Notes: generated by a model from the letters alone, not told the origin. Shown: positions 16,824 to 26,068, counted from the first letter of the stretch. The stretch: 64,000 nucleotides of DNA from JADCGM01 sp943368345 (GCA_943368345.1 CALRKY020000008.1:45792-109791), one strand, 5' to 3'. A program made the numbers and translations.

Positions 16824-17783
16824 ATGCGCTTGCTGAAACTCATCCCGGACAGCACCAACATCCGGTTCCTTCGGGTGCGCTGGTGGGCGCTGGGTGTGAC
16901 CATGGCGTTGGTCGTGGCGTCCTTCGTACTGCTGGCGGTGCGCGGACTGAACTACGGTGTCGATTTTTCGGGCGGCTTGATGATGGAGGTCGGCTTTGAT
17001 GAAGCCGCGCCCATCGACGAGCTGCGGTCGTCGATCAATGCGCTGAACCTCGGCGAAGCTTCGCTCCAGCAATTCGGCAATGCCCGGACGATCTCGATCC
17101 GGCTACCACTGCCGGAGGGCGGCGATGCCGCAGCTGTTCAGCGCGTGGTCGCGAAAGTGGAGGCAACGGTTCGCGCCAACCATGCCGACGCGAAATTCCG
17201 CCGGGTGGAAACGGTCAGCGGTAAGGTGTCTGGCGAACTCATCCAAGCGGGTGCGCTGGCGGCGGTGATCGCGATGGGCGGTGTCGCGCTCTATATCTGG
17301 TTCCGCTTTGAATGGCAGTTCGGGGTCGGGGCCTTGTTCGCGCTTTTCCATGACGTAGTGATCACGCTCGGGTTTTTCTCGCTGACCCGGATTGAATTCA
17401 ACCTCAACATCGTCGCGGCGATCCTGACGATTATCGGCTATTCGTTGAACGACACCATCGTGGTCTATGACCGGGTTCGCGAGAACCTGCGCAAATACCG
17501 GAAGATGGATATGGAGCCGATGCTCGATCTGACGGTCAACGAGATGCTGGCGCGGACCATGGTCACCTCGCTGTCGATGATCATCGCACTGTCGAGCCTG
17601 GTGCTGCTTGGCGGTGACGTGATTTTCGGCTTCTCGGTCGCAATGCTGCTCGGCATTTTCATCGGGACCTATTCGTCAATCTATGTGGCGGCCCCGATCC
17701 TGATCTGGCTTGGTGTCGGCCCGGCGACCTTCGTGCCGGAGGAAACCGGCAAGGCAGAGCGCGTCGCCCCGCGCAAAGGCTGA
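16824..17783 (+). CDS. secF: Protein translocase subunit SecF
   Basis: This 319-residue partner of SecD has six membrane helices. Diagnostic blocks are NYGVDFSGGLMMEV after helix 1 and the helix-4 to helix-5 region IGYSLNDTIVVYDRVREN with the conserved Asp. The stop codon TGA overlaps the ATG of the Mth938-domain gene (TGATG), showing translational coupling. Confidence 0.97.
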   Translation: MRLLKLIPDSTNIRFLRVRWWALGVTMALVVASFVLLAVRGLNYGVDFSGGLMMEVGFDEAAPIDELRSSINALNLGEASLQQFGNARTISIRLPLPEGGDAAAVQRVVAKVEATVRANHADAKFRRVETVSGKVSGELIQAGALAAVIAMGGVALYIWFRFEWQFGVGALFALFHDVVITLGFFSLTRIEFNLNIVAAILTIIGYSLNDTIVVYDRVRENLRKYRKMDMEPMLDLTVNEMLARTMVTSLSMIIALSSLVLLGGDVIFGFSVAMLLGIFIGTYSSIYVAAPILIWLGVGPATFVPEETGKAERVAPRKG

Positions 17784-18145
17784 TGGTGGCCGAGTTCGTC
17801 CGGCAGGGCGGGCCAGCCGGTGTTCCGGTCATTCAAGGCTATACCCCCGGCGGCTGGCGGGTATCGGGTCAGCTGCGGTCGGGCGCGGTGCTGGTCACCC
17901 CGGAGGGTGTGTCGGGCGTTACCGGTATTGGTCCGGATGATCTGTCCGCCGTGACATCCGACACTGTTGAACTGTTGCTGGTCGGCACTGGTGCAGCAAT
18001 GACCCGCCCGGATACCAGTCTGCTGGCGGCGCTTCGCGCCCGGGGGATTCCCGCTGAATTTATGGATTCCCGGGCGGCGGCGCGGACCTATAACGTGCTC
18101 GCCAACGAAGGCCGCCGGGTCGCGGTGGCGCTGCTGCCGGTCTGA
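17783..18145 (+). CDS. Mth938 domain (NDUFAF3-like) protein
   Basis: This 120-residue protein is a full-length Mth938/DUF498 domain (QGYTPGGWRVSG near the start, VELLLVGTGA in the core, MDSRAAARTYNVLANEGRRV at the end). Human NDUFAF3 is a complex I assembly factor of the same family, and alphaproteobacterial members commonly follow secF, as here. Its bacterial role is not proven; complex I maturation linked to the Sec/YidC membrane insertion route is an inference. It overlaps secF by one base. Confidence 0.88.
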   Translation: MVAEFVRQGGPAGVPVIQGYTPGGWRVSGQLRSGAVLVTPEGVSGVTGIGPDDLSAVTSDTVELLLVGTGAAMTRPDTSLLAALRARGIPAEFMDSRAAARTYNVLANEGRRVAVALLPV

Positions 18146-18154
18146 TACCAGCCC

Positions 18155-18229
18155 GTCATCCTGACGAGAGTCAGGACCTCGTTGGGCGTGGGATGCTCCG
18201 AGGAAGGTCCTGGCTTTCGTCATGATGAC
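18155..18229. repeat. Large imperfect palindrome (REP-like) overlapping the glycosyltransferase 3' end
   Basis: The left arm 18155-18181 (GTCATCCTGACGAGAGTCAG then GACCTCG) pairs with the right arm 18199-18229 (CGAGGAAGGTCCTGGCTTTC then GTCATGATGAC) around a 17-base loop. It lies between convergent genes, where it could terminate both transcripts, and its right arm and loop are translated as the last residues of the glycosyltransferase. Confidence 0.7.
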
Positions 18230-19385
18230 CGGCCGTTCGTGCGAGATGATCGAACAACGCGTTGGAATTGCGGTCCCAGCCGAAGCGCAGTGCCGCTTCG
18301 CGGGCCCCGGCCGGGCCGGGTGGTGCCGCCAGCAGCTCCGTGATTGCGGCCGAGAATGCCGCTGATGTGCGCGCCACGATCCGTCCGGCGGCTGGGCGGT
18401 CAATCACTTCCCGGGCGCTGCCGATGTCCGGTGCCACGACCGGGGTGCCACAGGCCAGAGCCTCAACCCAGACATTGGCCAACCCTTCGCGCTCCGACGC
18501 CAGCGCCACCACATCGGCGGCGGCGAGCAGGGATGGTACGTCATCATGCGGGACAGCGCCCAGCAGCCGGATGCGGTCCGCCGCGCCAGAAGTGGCAATG
18601 AGCGCCGCCAACCGCGCCCGTTCCGGCCCGTCCCCGGCGATCCACAGCGATACACCCGGCAAGGCGGCAACCGCCGCGATGACGATGTCATGGCCCTTCA
18701 ACGCCACCAGATTGCCGATGCTGACCACCAGCGGCCCCGTGATCCCCAGCGCAGATTTTGCAGCCGTACTGTCAACCCGGCCAAAACGGTCGAGGTCAAC
18801 GCCGGTATAGTGAACACTTGCCGTGGGTAGTCCGAGCTCGATCATCCGGTTGCGCAAGGCGGCCGAGACCGAGAGCAATCCGCCGGCCGCATGGGCCGCC
18901 CGGTGGACAGCGGCACGGGTGTCGAAGCGCTGCCCCCAATATTCGATATCGCTGCCGCGCGCCTTGATCGAAAACGGCACATCGAAGGCGCGGGCGAGTC
19001 GCATGGCGGCGGGGCCGTCCGGGAAGAAAAACTGCGCATCGATCACGTCGAAGGCGAACCCCTCTCGTCGGAGTTCGGTCAGCACCGGCATTGCGGCCCG
19101 GTAGACGAACCCCGGATTGAACATACCGCCGACCCCGGGCAGCAACCCCGCCCGTGGCCGATAAATCCGCACACCTTGACGCATTTCACGTTCGGGCAGC
19201 GCGCGCAGCGCGGCGTAGCGCGGGTGGCGATCAAAGGGCGGTGGCGGCAGAGCGACCGGACTGATCACCCGCAAGTCCACGTCCGGGCGGGTGGCCAGCC
19301 GGACCGTCTGCGCCTCCACGAAGCGGCCAAGCCCCGGCTGGGCATCGCTGGGATACAGGGTGGCAAGGGTGACTATGCGCAGCAT
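18171..19385 (-). CDS. Glycosyltransferase family 4 (group 1), second copy type
   Basis: This 404-residue GT-B glycosyltransferase has an N-terminal acceptor domain (LATLYPSDAQPGLGRFVEAQ, FDVIDAQFFFPDG) and a C-terminal donor domain with VVSIGNLVALKGHD, WIAGDGPERARL and the EX7E motif in SEREGLANVWVEALACG. It probably acts on exopolysaccharide or glycolipid. The ATG at 19385 (MLRIVTLATLY) is the standard family start. The C-terminus (DESQDLPRSIPRPTRS) is encoded by a REP-like palindrome, so the original stop has probably been replaced. No other sugar genes flank it. Confidence 0.88.
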   Translation of the reverse strand: MLRIVTLATLYPSDAQPGLGRFVEAQTVRLATRPDVDLRVISPVALPPPPFDRHPRYAALRALPEREMRQGVRIYRPRAGLLPGVGGMFNPGFVYRAAMPVLTELRREGFAFDVIDAQFFFPDGPAAMRLARAFDVPFSIKARGSDIEYWGQRFDTRAAVHRAAHAAGGLLSVSAALRNRMIELGLPTASVHYTGVDLDRFGRVDSTAAKSALGITGPLVVSIGNLVALKGHDIVIAAVAALPGVSLWIAGDGPERARLAALIATSGAADRIRLLGAVPHDDVPSLLAAADVVALASEREGLANVWVEALACGTPVVAPDIGSAREVIDRPAAGRIVARTSAAFSAAITELLAAPPGPAGAREAALRFGWDRNSNALFDHLARTAGHHDESQDLPRSIPRPTRS

Positions 19386-19466
19386 CGCGACCGACTTTGC
19401 GGGCACCGGTGACAGAGTGCAACCGTGCAGCTTGGCCTTGCCCTCCGGCTCGGCTAAGAAGCCGTC

Positions 19467-20246
19467 ATGACACAGCGTATCAGCGTTCCCCGTGCCGCCA
19501 TTCTCGCCATCGCGCTTGCCGCCATTGGCCTCACCGGCTGCGCCCGCAACAAGACCGGCAAGGCCGATCAGCAATATGTCGCGCAGGATGTGGAGACGAT
19601 CTACGTCGCCGCCAAGGATTTCCTCGACAAGAAACGCTACAAGGAATCGGCGATCCTGTTCGACGAGGTTGAGCGGCAGCACCCCTATTCGGTGTGGGCC
19701 CGCCGCGCCCAGCTGATGAGCGCCTTCAGTTATTATATGGGTGGCCAGTATCAGGAGAGCATTCTGGCGGCGCAGCGGTTCCTATCGCTGCATCCCGGCA
19801 ACAAGGACGCGCCCTATGCCTATTATCTGGTCGCCGTCAGCTATTATGAACAGATCATCGGCGTCGACCGGGACCAGAAGACCACCCAGCAGGCGCTCGA
19901 TGCGCTGAATGAGCTGGTGCGCCGCTATCCGGACACCGACTATGCCGCCGACGCGCGACTGAAGCTTGACCTTGCCCGTGACCATCTTGGCGGCAAGGAA
20001 ATGGAGGTTGGCCGTTTTTATCAGGACACCGGCCAGTGGCTGGCGTCGATCACCCGGTTCCGCAAGGTGATCGAGGATTATGACGGCACCAGCCATGTTC
20101 CCGAAGCGCTGGAGCGGCTGGTCGAATCCTATCTGGCGCTGGGTTTGCCAGACGAAGCCAAAAAGACCGCCGCCGTGCTCGGCTATAATTATCCGGGTTC
20201 GAAATGGTATGAGCGGGCCTATAAACTGGTGCAGAAAAAGGCCTGA
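19467..20246 (+). CDS. bamD: Outer membrane assembly lipoprotein BamD
   Basis: This 259-residue lipoprotein of the BAM complex inserts beta-barrel proteins into the outer membrane. Its signal peptide ends in the lipobox LTGC (Cys25). The rest is built from TPR-like helical repeats, including KRYKESAILFDEVERQHPYS, FLSLHPGNKDAPYAYYLVA and LVRRYPDTDYAADA, which match BamD well. The next gene is recN, 31 bp downstream, as in many alphaproteobacteria. Confidence 0.95.
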   Translation: MTQRISVPRAAILAIALAAIGLTGCARNKTGKADQQYVAQDVETIYVAAKDFLDKKRYKESAILFDEVERQHPYSVWARRAQLMSAFSYYMGGQYQESILAAQRFLSLHPGNKDAPYAYYLVAVSYYEQIIGVDRDQKTTQQALDALNELVRRYPDTDYAADARLKLDLARDHLGGKEMEVGRFYQDTGQWLASITRFRKVIEDYDGTSHVPEALERLVESYLALGLPDEAKKTAAVLGYNYPGSKWYERAYKLVQKKA

Positions 20247-20277
20247 CCGCATCCCGCCAACAGGTGGATAATCGCCC

Positions 20278-21927
20278 GTGCTGACCGCGCTGATCATCCG
20301 TGATGTCGTATTGATCGAGGCGCTCACGCTTGAGTTCGAGCCCGGCCTTGGCGTGCTGACCGGTGAGACCGGGGCCGGCAAATCCATCCTGCTCGATAGT
20401 CTCGGTCTGGCGCTGGGGTCACGCGGCGAAGCGGGACTTGTCCGGCGCGGGGCGGCGCAGGCGGTGGTGACCGCCACGTTCGACATTGCGGCGGATCACC
20501 CGGTTCAGGCGCTGATCACCGACAATGGGCTGGATGGCGGCGAGACCCTCATCTTGCGGCGGATCGTCAAGGCTGATGGCGGCAGCCGGGCCTTCCTCAA
20601 CGATCAACCGATTGGCGCGGCGCTGCTGCGCGAACTTGGCGGGCAGCTGGTTGAAATCCACGGCCAGCACGACGAGCGCGGCCTGCTCAACGCCAGAGGG
20701 CACCGCGCCTTGCTCGACCTGTTCGGGCGACTGGAGGTGGGCCGCACGGCGGCGGCGTGGCAGGCCTGGACCGAGGCCGAGGCGGCGCTGACCGAGGCTC
20801 GGGCGACGCTCGACGCCGATGCGCGCGACCGGGAGTGGCTGACTCACGCTGTCGCCGAACTGCGCGCCGCCAAGCCGCTGCCGGGGGAGGAAACCGAACT
20901 GGCGGCGGAGCGGGCAACGATGCTCAAAGGCCAGCGCCTCGCCGAAGATTTGCAGGTGATCGACCAACTGGTGACCGGTAATGACGGCGGGCTGGCGCAG
21001 TTGCGGCAGGCGGCGCGGCGGCTGGAGCGGCTGGCCCCGGAGCTGGAATTGCTTGCCGAAGCGCTGGCCGCCATCGACCGGGCGCTGAACGAGGCGGGGG
21101 AGGCGGAGGACCGGTTGACCGCAGCGGGGGAAGCGCTGGCCTATGACCCGGCCCGGCTCGATGCGGCGGAAACCCGGCTGTTCGAACTGCGGGCGCTGGC
21201 CCGGAAACACCGGGTGGAGGTGGACGCGCTGGCTGCGCTGGCCACTGATATGGAGGTGCGGGCCGCCGCCATTGAAGCGGGCGAGGACCGACTGGCCGGG
21301 CTGGTGGCTGCGGTCGATACCACCCGGCGTTCCTATGAACAGGCGAGCGCCGCCTTGACCCTGGCGCGGCGGGCAGCGGCGGCGCGGCTTGACCGGGCGG
21401 TCGCCGGGGAGCTGGTGCCGTTGAAGCTTGATGCGGCAAAGTTCCGGACCGTCGTCGAACCGCTGCCCCGCAATCTTTGGTCGGCGGCGGGTCAGGACCG
21501 GATCGAGTTTGAGATTGCCACCAACCCCGGTGCGCCGTTCGCACCATTGCTGAAAATTGCCTCTGGGGGGGAATTGTCGCGCTTCATCCTCGCCCTGAAG
21601 GTGGCGCTCGCCGAATCGGGCACGGCCGGCACGATGATTTTCGACGAAATCGACCGCGGGGTCGGCGGCGCCGTCGCGTCGGCTATCGGCGATCGCCTGG
21701 CGCGGCTGGCCGAAGGTGGCCAAGTCCTCGTCGTCACCCACAGCCCGCAGGTGGCCGCCCGTGGCAAACATCAATGGCGCATCGCGAAATCGTCAATTGG
21801 CGACGAAACCCGAACGGATGTCACGCGCCTGTCAGACGAAGAAAGGCGCGAAGAAATCGCTAGGATGCTGTCCGGCGCGATGGTGACCGAGGAAGCGAGG
21901 GCGCAGGCGGGGCGATTGTTGGGGTGA
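20278..21927 (+). CDS. recN: DNA repair protein RecN
   Basis: This 549-residue SMC-like ATPase acts in double-strand break repair. Walker A is GVLTGETGAGKSILLDS near the N-terminus. A long coiled coil rich in Ala, Glu and Leu spans about residues 155-365. The C-terminus has the ABC signature region LKIASGGELSRFILALK, Walker B GTMIFDEIDRGVGG and the HSPQVAARG D-loop/H region. The start is the GTG at 20278 after CAGGTGG. No obvious alphaproteobacterial SOS box (GTTC-N7-GTTC) was seen upstream, so it may be co-transcribed with bamD. Confidence 0.96.
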   Translation: MLTALIIRDVVLIEALTLEFEPGLGVLTGETGAGKSILLDSLGLALGSRGEAGLVRRGAAQAVVTATFDIAADHPVQALITDNGLDGGETLILRRIVKADGGSRAFLNDQPIGAALLRELGGQLVEIHGQHDERGLLNARGHRALLDLFGRLEVGRTAAAWQAWTEAEAALTEARATLDADARDREWLTHAVAELRAAKPLPGEETELAAERATMLKGQRLAEDLQVIDQLVTGNDGGLAQLRQAARRLERLAPELELLAEALAAIDRALNEAGEAEDRLTAAGEALAYDPARLDAAETRLFELRALARKHRVEVDALAALATDMEVRAAAIEAGEDRLAGLVAAVDTTRRSYEQASAALTLARRAAAARLDRAVAGELVPLKLDAAKFRTVVEPLPRNLWSAAGQDRIEFEIATNPGAPFAPLLKIASGGELSRFILALKVALAESGTAGTMIFDEIDRGVGGAVASAIGDRLARLAEGGQVLVVTHSPQVAARGKHQWRIAKSSIGDETRTDVTRLSDEERREEIARMLSGAMVTEEARAQAGRLLG

Positions 21928-22012
21928 GGAGTGGCTGTGGTATTGGTGTAACAGCAGCGGTTCTGGATTCGACTCCATTGCGGACATTCGGGTGAACTGC
22001 GTAAGTAATAGC

Positions 22013-22432
22013 ATGAGCACTCTCAGTTTCCGCTACGAACCCGATAGCGAGGATGAGTTTTCAGGACGCCTTTGGCTCGCCGTGACCACTGAACAGTTCT
22101 CCGGATGCGGCTATTTTTGGGAGCATCGCGAGGGGTTGCTCAGCTTTGCAGCCCAGCTTCGCGCTTATCCGCTCAGTGAAACCGATCTCCCCTTCTACCG
22201 CGCGGGATATATGGTTGCGGAAGGCGAAGATCACGTTCTCAGGGTCTCGATAGAACCAGTGGATAAGGTCGGTAACTTGAAGGTCCGTGTTCTGGTATCC
22301 GACCTATACGAACGGGATCAAAAGCTGTCGGTTAGCTTCGCAACGACCTATAGCGAGATTGCATCTTTTAGCGAAGCTCTGGTCAGCCTAAGCCGTGATG
22401 AAATAGAGGTAGCCACCCTCTCGGGACGATGA
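22013..22432 (+). CDS. Hypothetical cytoplasmic protein, 139 aa
   Basis: A soluble acidic protein starting MSTLSFRYE at the ATG at 22013; a GTG seven codons upstream is possible. It has no signal peptide or membrane segment and alternates beta strands with aromatic residues (GCGYFWEHREG, VLRVSIEPV, VRVLVSDLYERD). I do not recognise a family. The composition is less GC-rich than recN. It sits alone between recN and the convergent aminotransferase gene, the kind of place where single acquired genes (for example immunity proteins) are found, but nothing proves that. Confidence 0.6.
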   Translation: MSTLSFRYEPDSEDEFSGRLWLAVTTEQFSGCGYFWEHREGLLSFAAQLRAYPLSETDLPFYRAGYMVAEGEDHVLRVSIEPVDKVGNLKVRVLVSDLYERDQKLSVSFATTYSEIASFSEALVSLSRDEIEVATLSGR

Positions 22433-22479
22433 CCTGATGTCCGCTGACCACCCACTATCAGTCGTTCGGCACTCCCTCC

Positions 22480-23796
22480 CTACTCAATCCCCCCCACCAA
22501 ATCCGCAATCCGCCCGACCATCTCGTCAATATGCGCCTTCTCCAAAATCAGCGGCGGGGACAGGGCGATGATGTCGCCGGTCGCGCGCACAAGCAGCCCA
22601 TTGTCGAAGCATTTGTGGAACAATTCCGTCGCGCGTTTGCCGGGCGCGCCGGGGCGAGGGTCGAGTTCTATGCCGGCGACGATGCCCATGTTGCGGACGT
22701 CGATGATGTGGCGCTTGCCCTTCAGGCTGTGGACCGCATCCTCCCAATAGCTGTGCAGGCTGGCGGCATGTTCGAAAATGCCTTCGGATTTGTAGAGGTC
22801 GAGCGTGGCGAGGCCGGCGGCGGCGGCGAGCGGGTGGCCAGAATAGGTATAGCCGTGGAACAGCTCGATCCCGTCCGGGCCGCCTTCAACGACTGTGTCG
22901 TGGATGTGGCGGCTGACCGCGACCGCGCCCATCGGCACGGCGGCGTTGGTCAAGCCCTTGGCCATGGTGATGATGTCCGGCGTCACACCCAGCGTCTCCG
23001 CCGCCGTGGCGCCGCCGATCCGGCCAAAGGCGGTGATGACTTCATCAAAGATCAGCAGGATGCCGTGTTTGGTGCAAATCTCCCGCAGCTTTTCCAGATA
23101 GCCGATGGGCGGCACCAGCACCCCGGTGGACCCGGCCATCGGCTCGACAATGACGGCGGCGATGGTTTCCGCGCCGTGCAGCGCGACAATGCGTTCGAGT
23201 TCGCCTGCCAGATGGCCGCCCCACGTCGGTCGCCCGCGCGTGAAGGCGTTGTGGGCCAGATCATGGGTATGCGGCAGGTGATCGACCCCGGCGAGCAGCG
23301 TGCCGAACTGCCGCCGGTTGTTGACGATGCCGCCGACCGATATCCCGCCAAAGCCGACGCCGTGGTAGCCGCGTTCCCGCCCGATCAGCCGGGTACGGGT
23401 GCCTTCGCCGCGCGCCCGCTGATAGGCGAGTGCAATCTTGAGCGCGGTATCAACCGATTCAGAGCCGGAGTTGGTGAAAAACACCCGGTCAACGCCCTCC
23501 GGCATCAGCGCGGCCACCCGGGAGGCGAGTTCGAACGCCAGCGGATGCGCCAATTGGAAGGTCGGGCCGAAATCCAGTTCGCCAGCGGTTTTGCGGATCG
23601 CCTCGACAATCTGGGTCCGGCAATGTCCGGCGTTGACGCACCACAGGCCCGCCGTGCCGTCCAGCACGGTGCGACCATCGCTGCTGGTATAGTGCATGCC
23701 GCTGGCACTGGTCAGCATTCGGGGGGTGGTCTTGTAGGCCCGGTTCGCGGTGAACGGCATCCAGAAGGCGGCGAGCGGGTCGTTTTCAAGTTTCAT
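22480..23796 (-). CDS. Class III omega-amino acid:pyruvate aminotransferase
   Basis: This 438-residue PLP enzyme transfers the terminal amino group of omega-amino acids (for example beta-alanine or GABA) or amines to pyruvate. Family marks are FWMPFTANRAYK, DGTAGLWCVNAGH, FTNSGSESVDTALKIA, LIFDEVITAFGR and the PLP lysine in ITMAKGLTNAAVPMG. The best resemblance is to beta-alanine:pyruvate aminotransferases. It lies 102 bp downstream of an amino acid permease on the same strand, suggesting one uptake and catabolic operon. Confidence 0.9.
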   Translation of the reverse strand: MKLENDPLAAFWMPFTANRAYKTTPRMLTSASGMHYTSSDGRTVLDGTAGLWCVNAGHCRTQIVEAIRKTAGELDFGPTFQLAHPLAFELASRVAALMPEGVDRVFFTNSGSESVDTALKIALAYQRARGEGTRTRLIGRERGYHGVGFGGISVGGIVNNRRQFGTLLAGVDHLPHTHDLAHNAFTRGRPTWGGHLAGELERIVALHGAETIAAVIVEPMAGSTGVLVPPIGYLEKLREICTKHGILLIFDEVITAFGRIGGATAAETLGVTPDIITMAKGLTNAAVPMGAVAVSRHIHDTVVEGGPDGIELFHGYTYSGHPLAAAAGLATLDLYKSEGIFEHAASLHSYWEDAVHSLKGKRHIIDVRNMGIVAGIELDPRPGAPGKRATELFHKCFDNGLLVRATGDIIALSPPLILEKAHIDEMVGRIADLVGGIE

Positions 23797-23898
23797 GGCG
23801 TGGCTCCAGCGTCAGGCGATTGGCCGCGACTATGCAGCGAGCCGCCGCCGGTTCTCGACTGAAAAGATTGTCGCGACCGGAAAATTTTCGGAGCCGTC

Positions 23899-25284
23899 TC
23901 AAGCGGGCCGCATCCGGCTTTTGACCACAAAGCCGATGAGGAAGGCGGCGGTGACGAGGACGCTGGTCCACAGCTCGATCGCATGGGTGTCGGACGCCCC
24001 CATCAGCACCAGCACCGCGACCATCCCGGCCATGGTCAGCACGGTGCCGTACGGGTGGAACCACATTTTTATCTGCAAGGATTGCGGAGCCTCCACCTCA
24101 AACCGCGCACGGAGCCGCAGCTGGGCCCAGGCGATGATCAGGTAGATGAACAGCATGATCGCACCCGAGGCGTTGACGAGGAAATTGAACACCCGGTCGG
24201 GCGACAGGACCGAGGCGGCGAGCGCGAAATAGCTGAACAGGCTGGCGATCAGGATGGCCCGGGCCGGCACCTTGCTCCGGCTTAGCTGGGTGCAGGATTG
24301 TGGGGCATCACCGTTCCGGGCCAGCCCGAACATCGCCCGCGACGTGATGTAGATGCCGGAATTGAGGCAGGACAGCACCGCCACCAGCACAATCGCGTTC
24401 ATGATCAGGTCCGCCGCCGGGTAGCCCATGATCCGCAGCGCATGGGCGAAGGGGGATACTCCGACTACAATCTCGTTCCAAGGCACAATCGACACGATCA
24501 TCAGGATCGACAGCACGAAAAAGATCAGGATCCGCACCGACACCGATATCGTCATCCGGGCGATGGTTTTGGGGCCATCCTCTGACTCAGCGGCAGCGAG
24601 TGTCGCAATTTCCGCCCCGCACAGCGAGAAAATCGTGGTGGAAACACCCGCAAAGATCGCGGCGATGCCAGCCGGGGCAAAGCCGCCATGCTGGGTCAGG
24701 TTGGCGAACGTCGGGCCTGCGGGCGATGTCAGCCCGGTGGCGTAGGCCCCGGCGACAAGGATGAACACGATGATGGCAATGACCTTGGTGGAGGCAAACC
24801 AGAATTCGAATTCACCGAAGGACCGGGCCGACAGCAGGTTAACGGCGGTCAGGATCGCCATCAGCGCGACGCCAATCTCCCAAACCTCAAATTGCGGGAA
24901 CCAGCCGTTGATGATCTTGGCCCCGGCAATTGCCTCGATGGCGATCACCACCACCCAGAAATACCAATAGAGCCAGCCAACGAGGAACCCGGCCCAATTG
25001 CCCAGCCCCTCCCGGGCGAAATCGGGAAAGGTCTGGGTGCCCGGCATCGCCATCGCCATTTCGGAGATCATCCGCATGACGAACAGCACCAGCAATCCAG
25101 CCAACGCATAGCTGACCACCGCGGCAGGCCCGATGGTTGAAATGGCGGTCGACGACCCGACAAACAACCCGGCCCCGATAATGCCACCAAAGGTGATCAT
25201 CGAGACATGACGGGATTTCAGCGAGGCGCTGAGCGTTGGCTGCGCGCCGGTTTGCGTGTCTGTCGTCGCTGCGATTTCAGCCAT
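23899..25284 (-). CDS. APC family amino acid permease (GABA permease-like)
   Basis: This 461-residue inner-membrane transporter has about 12 helices and the APC signature LKSRHVSMITFGGIIGAG at the first helix, as in GabP/AnsP/ProY permeases. EMAMAMPGTQTFPDFAREG and GLARNGDAPQ also fit this AAT subfamily. The adjacent omega-aminotransferase makes GABA or beta-alanine a reasonable substrate guess. The start is the ATG at 25284 (MAEIAATTD). An inverted repeat at 25358-25392 precedes it. Confidence 0.88.
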   Translation of the reverse strand: MAEIAATTDTQTGAQPTLSASLKSRHVSMITFGGIIGAGLFVGSSTAISTIGPAAVVSYALAGLLVLFVMRMISEMAMAMPGTQTFPDFAREGLGNWAGFLVGWLYWYFWVVVIAIEAIAGAKIINGWFPQFEVWEIGVALMAILTAVNLLSARSFGEFEFWFASTKVIAIIVFILVAGAYATGLTSPAGPTFANLTQHGGFAPAGIAAIFAGVSTTIFSLCGAEIATLAAAESEDGPKTIARMTISVSVRILIFFVLSILMIVSIVPWNEIVVGVSPFAHALRIMGYPAADLIMNAIVLVAVLSCLNSGIYITSRAMFGLARNGDAPQSCTQLSRSKVPARAILIASLFSYFALAASVLSPDRVFNFLVNASGAIMLFIYLIIAWAQLRLRARFEVEAPQSLQIKMWFHPYGTVLTMAGMVAVLVLMGASDTHAIELWTSVLVTAAFLIGFVVKSRMRPA

Positions 25285-25357
25285 GAATTTGCCCCCTCGA
25301 CTGGTCAGGCCAAAGCCCGATCGAATTCCGAGTGCAGACTATGGCCGGAACCCGTGG

Positions 25358-25392
25358 CGGTTGGCCAGAGCAAGTTTTGGCTTGGCCAACCG
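25358..25392. promoter_or_regulatory. Inverted repeat upstream of the permease
   Basis: CGGTTGGCCA (25358-25367) and TGGCCAACCG (25383-25392) form a perfect 10-bp dyad with a 15-base loop. It lies about 75 bp upstream of the permease start and 33 bp after the end of the DUF4199 gene, so it could be a terminator of the one or an operator of the other. There is no U-tract, so neither role is certain. Confidence 0.5.
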
Positions 25393-25424
25393 GCAATATG
25401 GCGGGGTCTTCCGATGTTCATCCC

Positions 25425-25958
25425 TTACCCGCGCGCAGGAAGGAATCGGCTGTTCCGCAACAGCCCTGCCGACACCAGCGACACGAGGATTCCCACCGGA
25501 AAGATTTCGGAGAAGGTCATCGGCAGGCGGTACAGTGGGTTGGCATATTGGGTTTTGAACGATTCCATGTCCGCAACAAATTTCGCCAATGTCTCTGGGC
25601 TGACGCCCTTCGCTTTTTGCTGCTCGATCAGCGCTGCAGAATAGTCTCCGGCAAAGTCGATGCCGGTCGTGGCCATGGTGGCCTCCCACGCCAGAACATA
25701 GAACAGGCCTGCAATGGCGCTCATCGCAACGCCGATGCCAAAGGCCGGCCAAAATTTGATCACGCCGCCTTGGTCGACGTCACGGTGACGCTTGATCCCC
25801 AAGAATACCGCACTCAACGCGACAAGCATGGTCAGATAGCCGACGACCATGCCGAGCGGCGATGCCGGGTTGCCGCTCATCGCGATGGTCATCGCCGACA
25901 TTGCTGTTCCAATGATCAGACCGGCAATTGTTCCGTATGTCAGGATATTCCGTAGCAT
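25425..25958 (-). CDS. DUF4199 domain membrane protein
   Basis: This 177-residue inner-membrane protein has four hydrophobic helices (about residues 7-25, 34-54, 70-92 and 150-168) and the DUF4199 architecture (LGIKRHRDVDQGGVIKFWPAF, and the charged FVADMESFKTQYANPLYR loop). Function unknown. The ATG at 25958 follows AAAGGAGG at ideal spacing, making the start firm. It is directly downstream (109 bp) of the membrane-anchored LuxR-type regulator gene and probably under its control, possibly through the dyads at 26031-26068. Confidence 0.8.
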   Translation of the reverse strand: MLRNILTYGTIAGLIIGTAMSAMTIAMSGNPASPLGMVVGYLTMLVALSAVFLGIKRHRDVDQGGVIKFWPAFGIGVAMSAIAGLFYVLAWEATMATTGIDFAGDYSAALIEQQKAKGVSPETLAKFVADMESFKTQYANPLYRLPMTFSEIFPVGILVSLVSAGLLRNSRFLPARG

Positions 25959-26030
25959 GACATGTGCCTCCTTTTCGCAAACTGCGATGCCATCAACGGC
26001 ACCGTGCCCGGGTAAGGCAATCGCCCAAAA

Positions 26031-26068
26031 GGGTGATTTGGATGAAATCACCCGAAATATTTTCGGGT
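26031..26068. promoter_or_regulatory. Two overlapping dyads between the LuxR-type gene and the DUF4199 gene
   Basis: GGGTGATTT (26031-26039) pairs with AAATCACCC (26045-26053). ACCCGAAA (26050-26057) pairs with TTTCGGGT (26061-26068). The two share bases 26050-26053, so as RNA hairpins they would exclude each other; as DNA they are adjacent operator-like palindromes. They start at the regulator's stop codon and end about 73 bp before the DUF4199 start. Confidence 0.5.

Noticed and set aside
20247..20277. LexA (SOS) box for recN
   Set aside because: No GTTC-N7-GTTC or similar element could be found in the gap upstream of recN.
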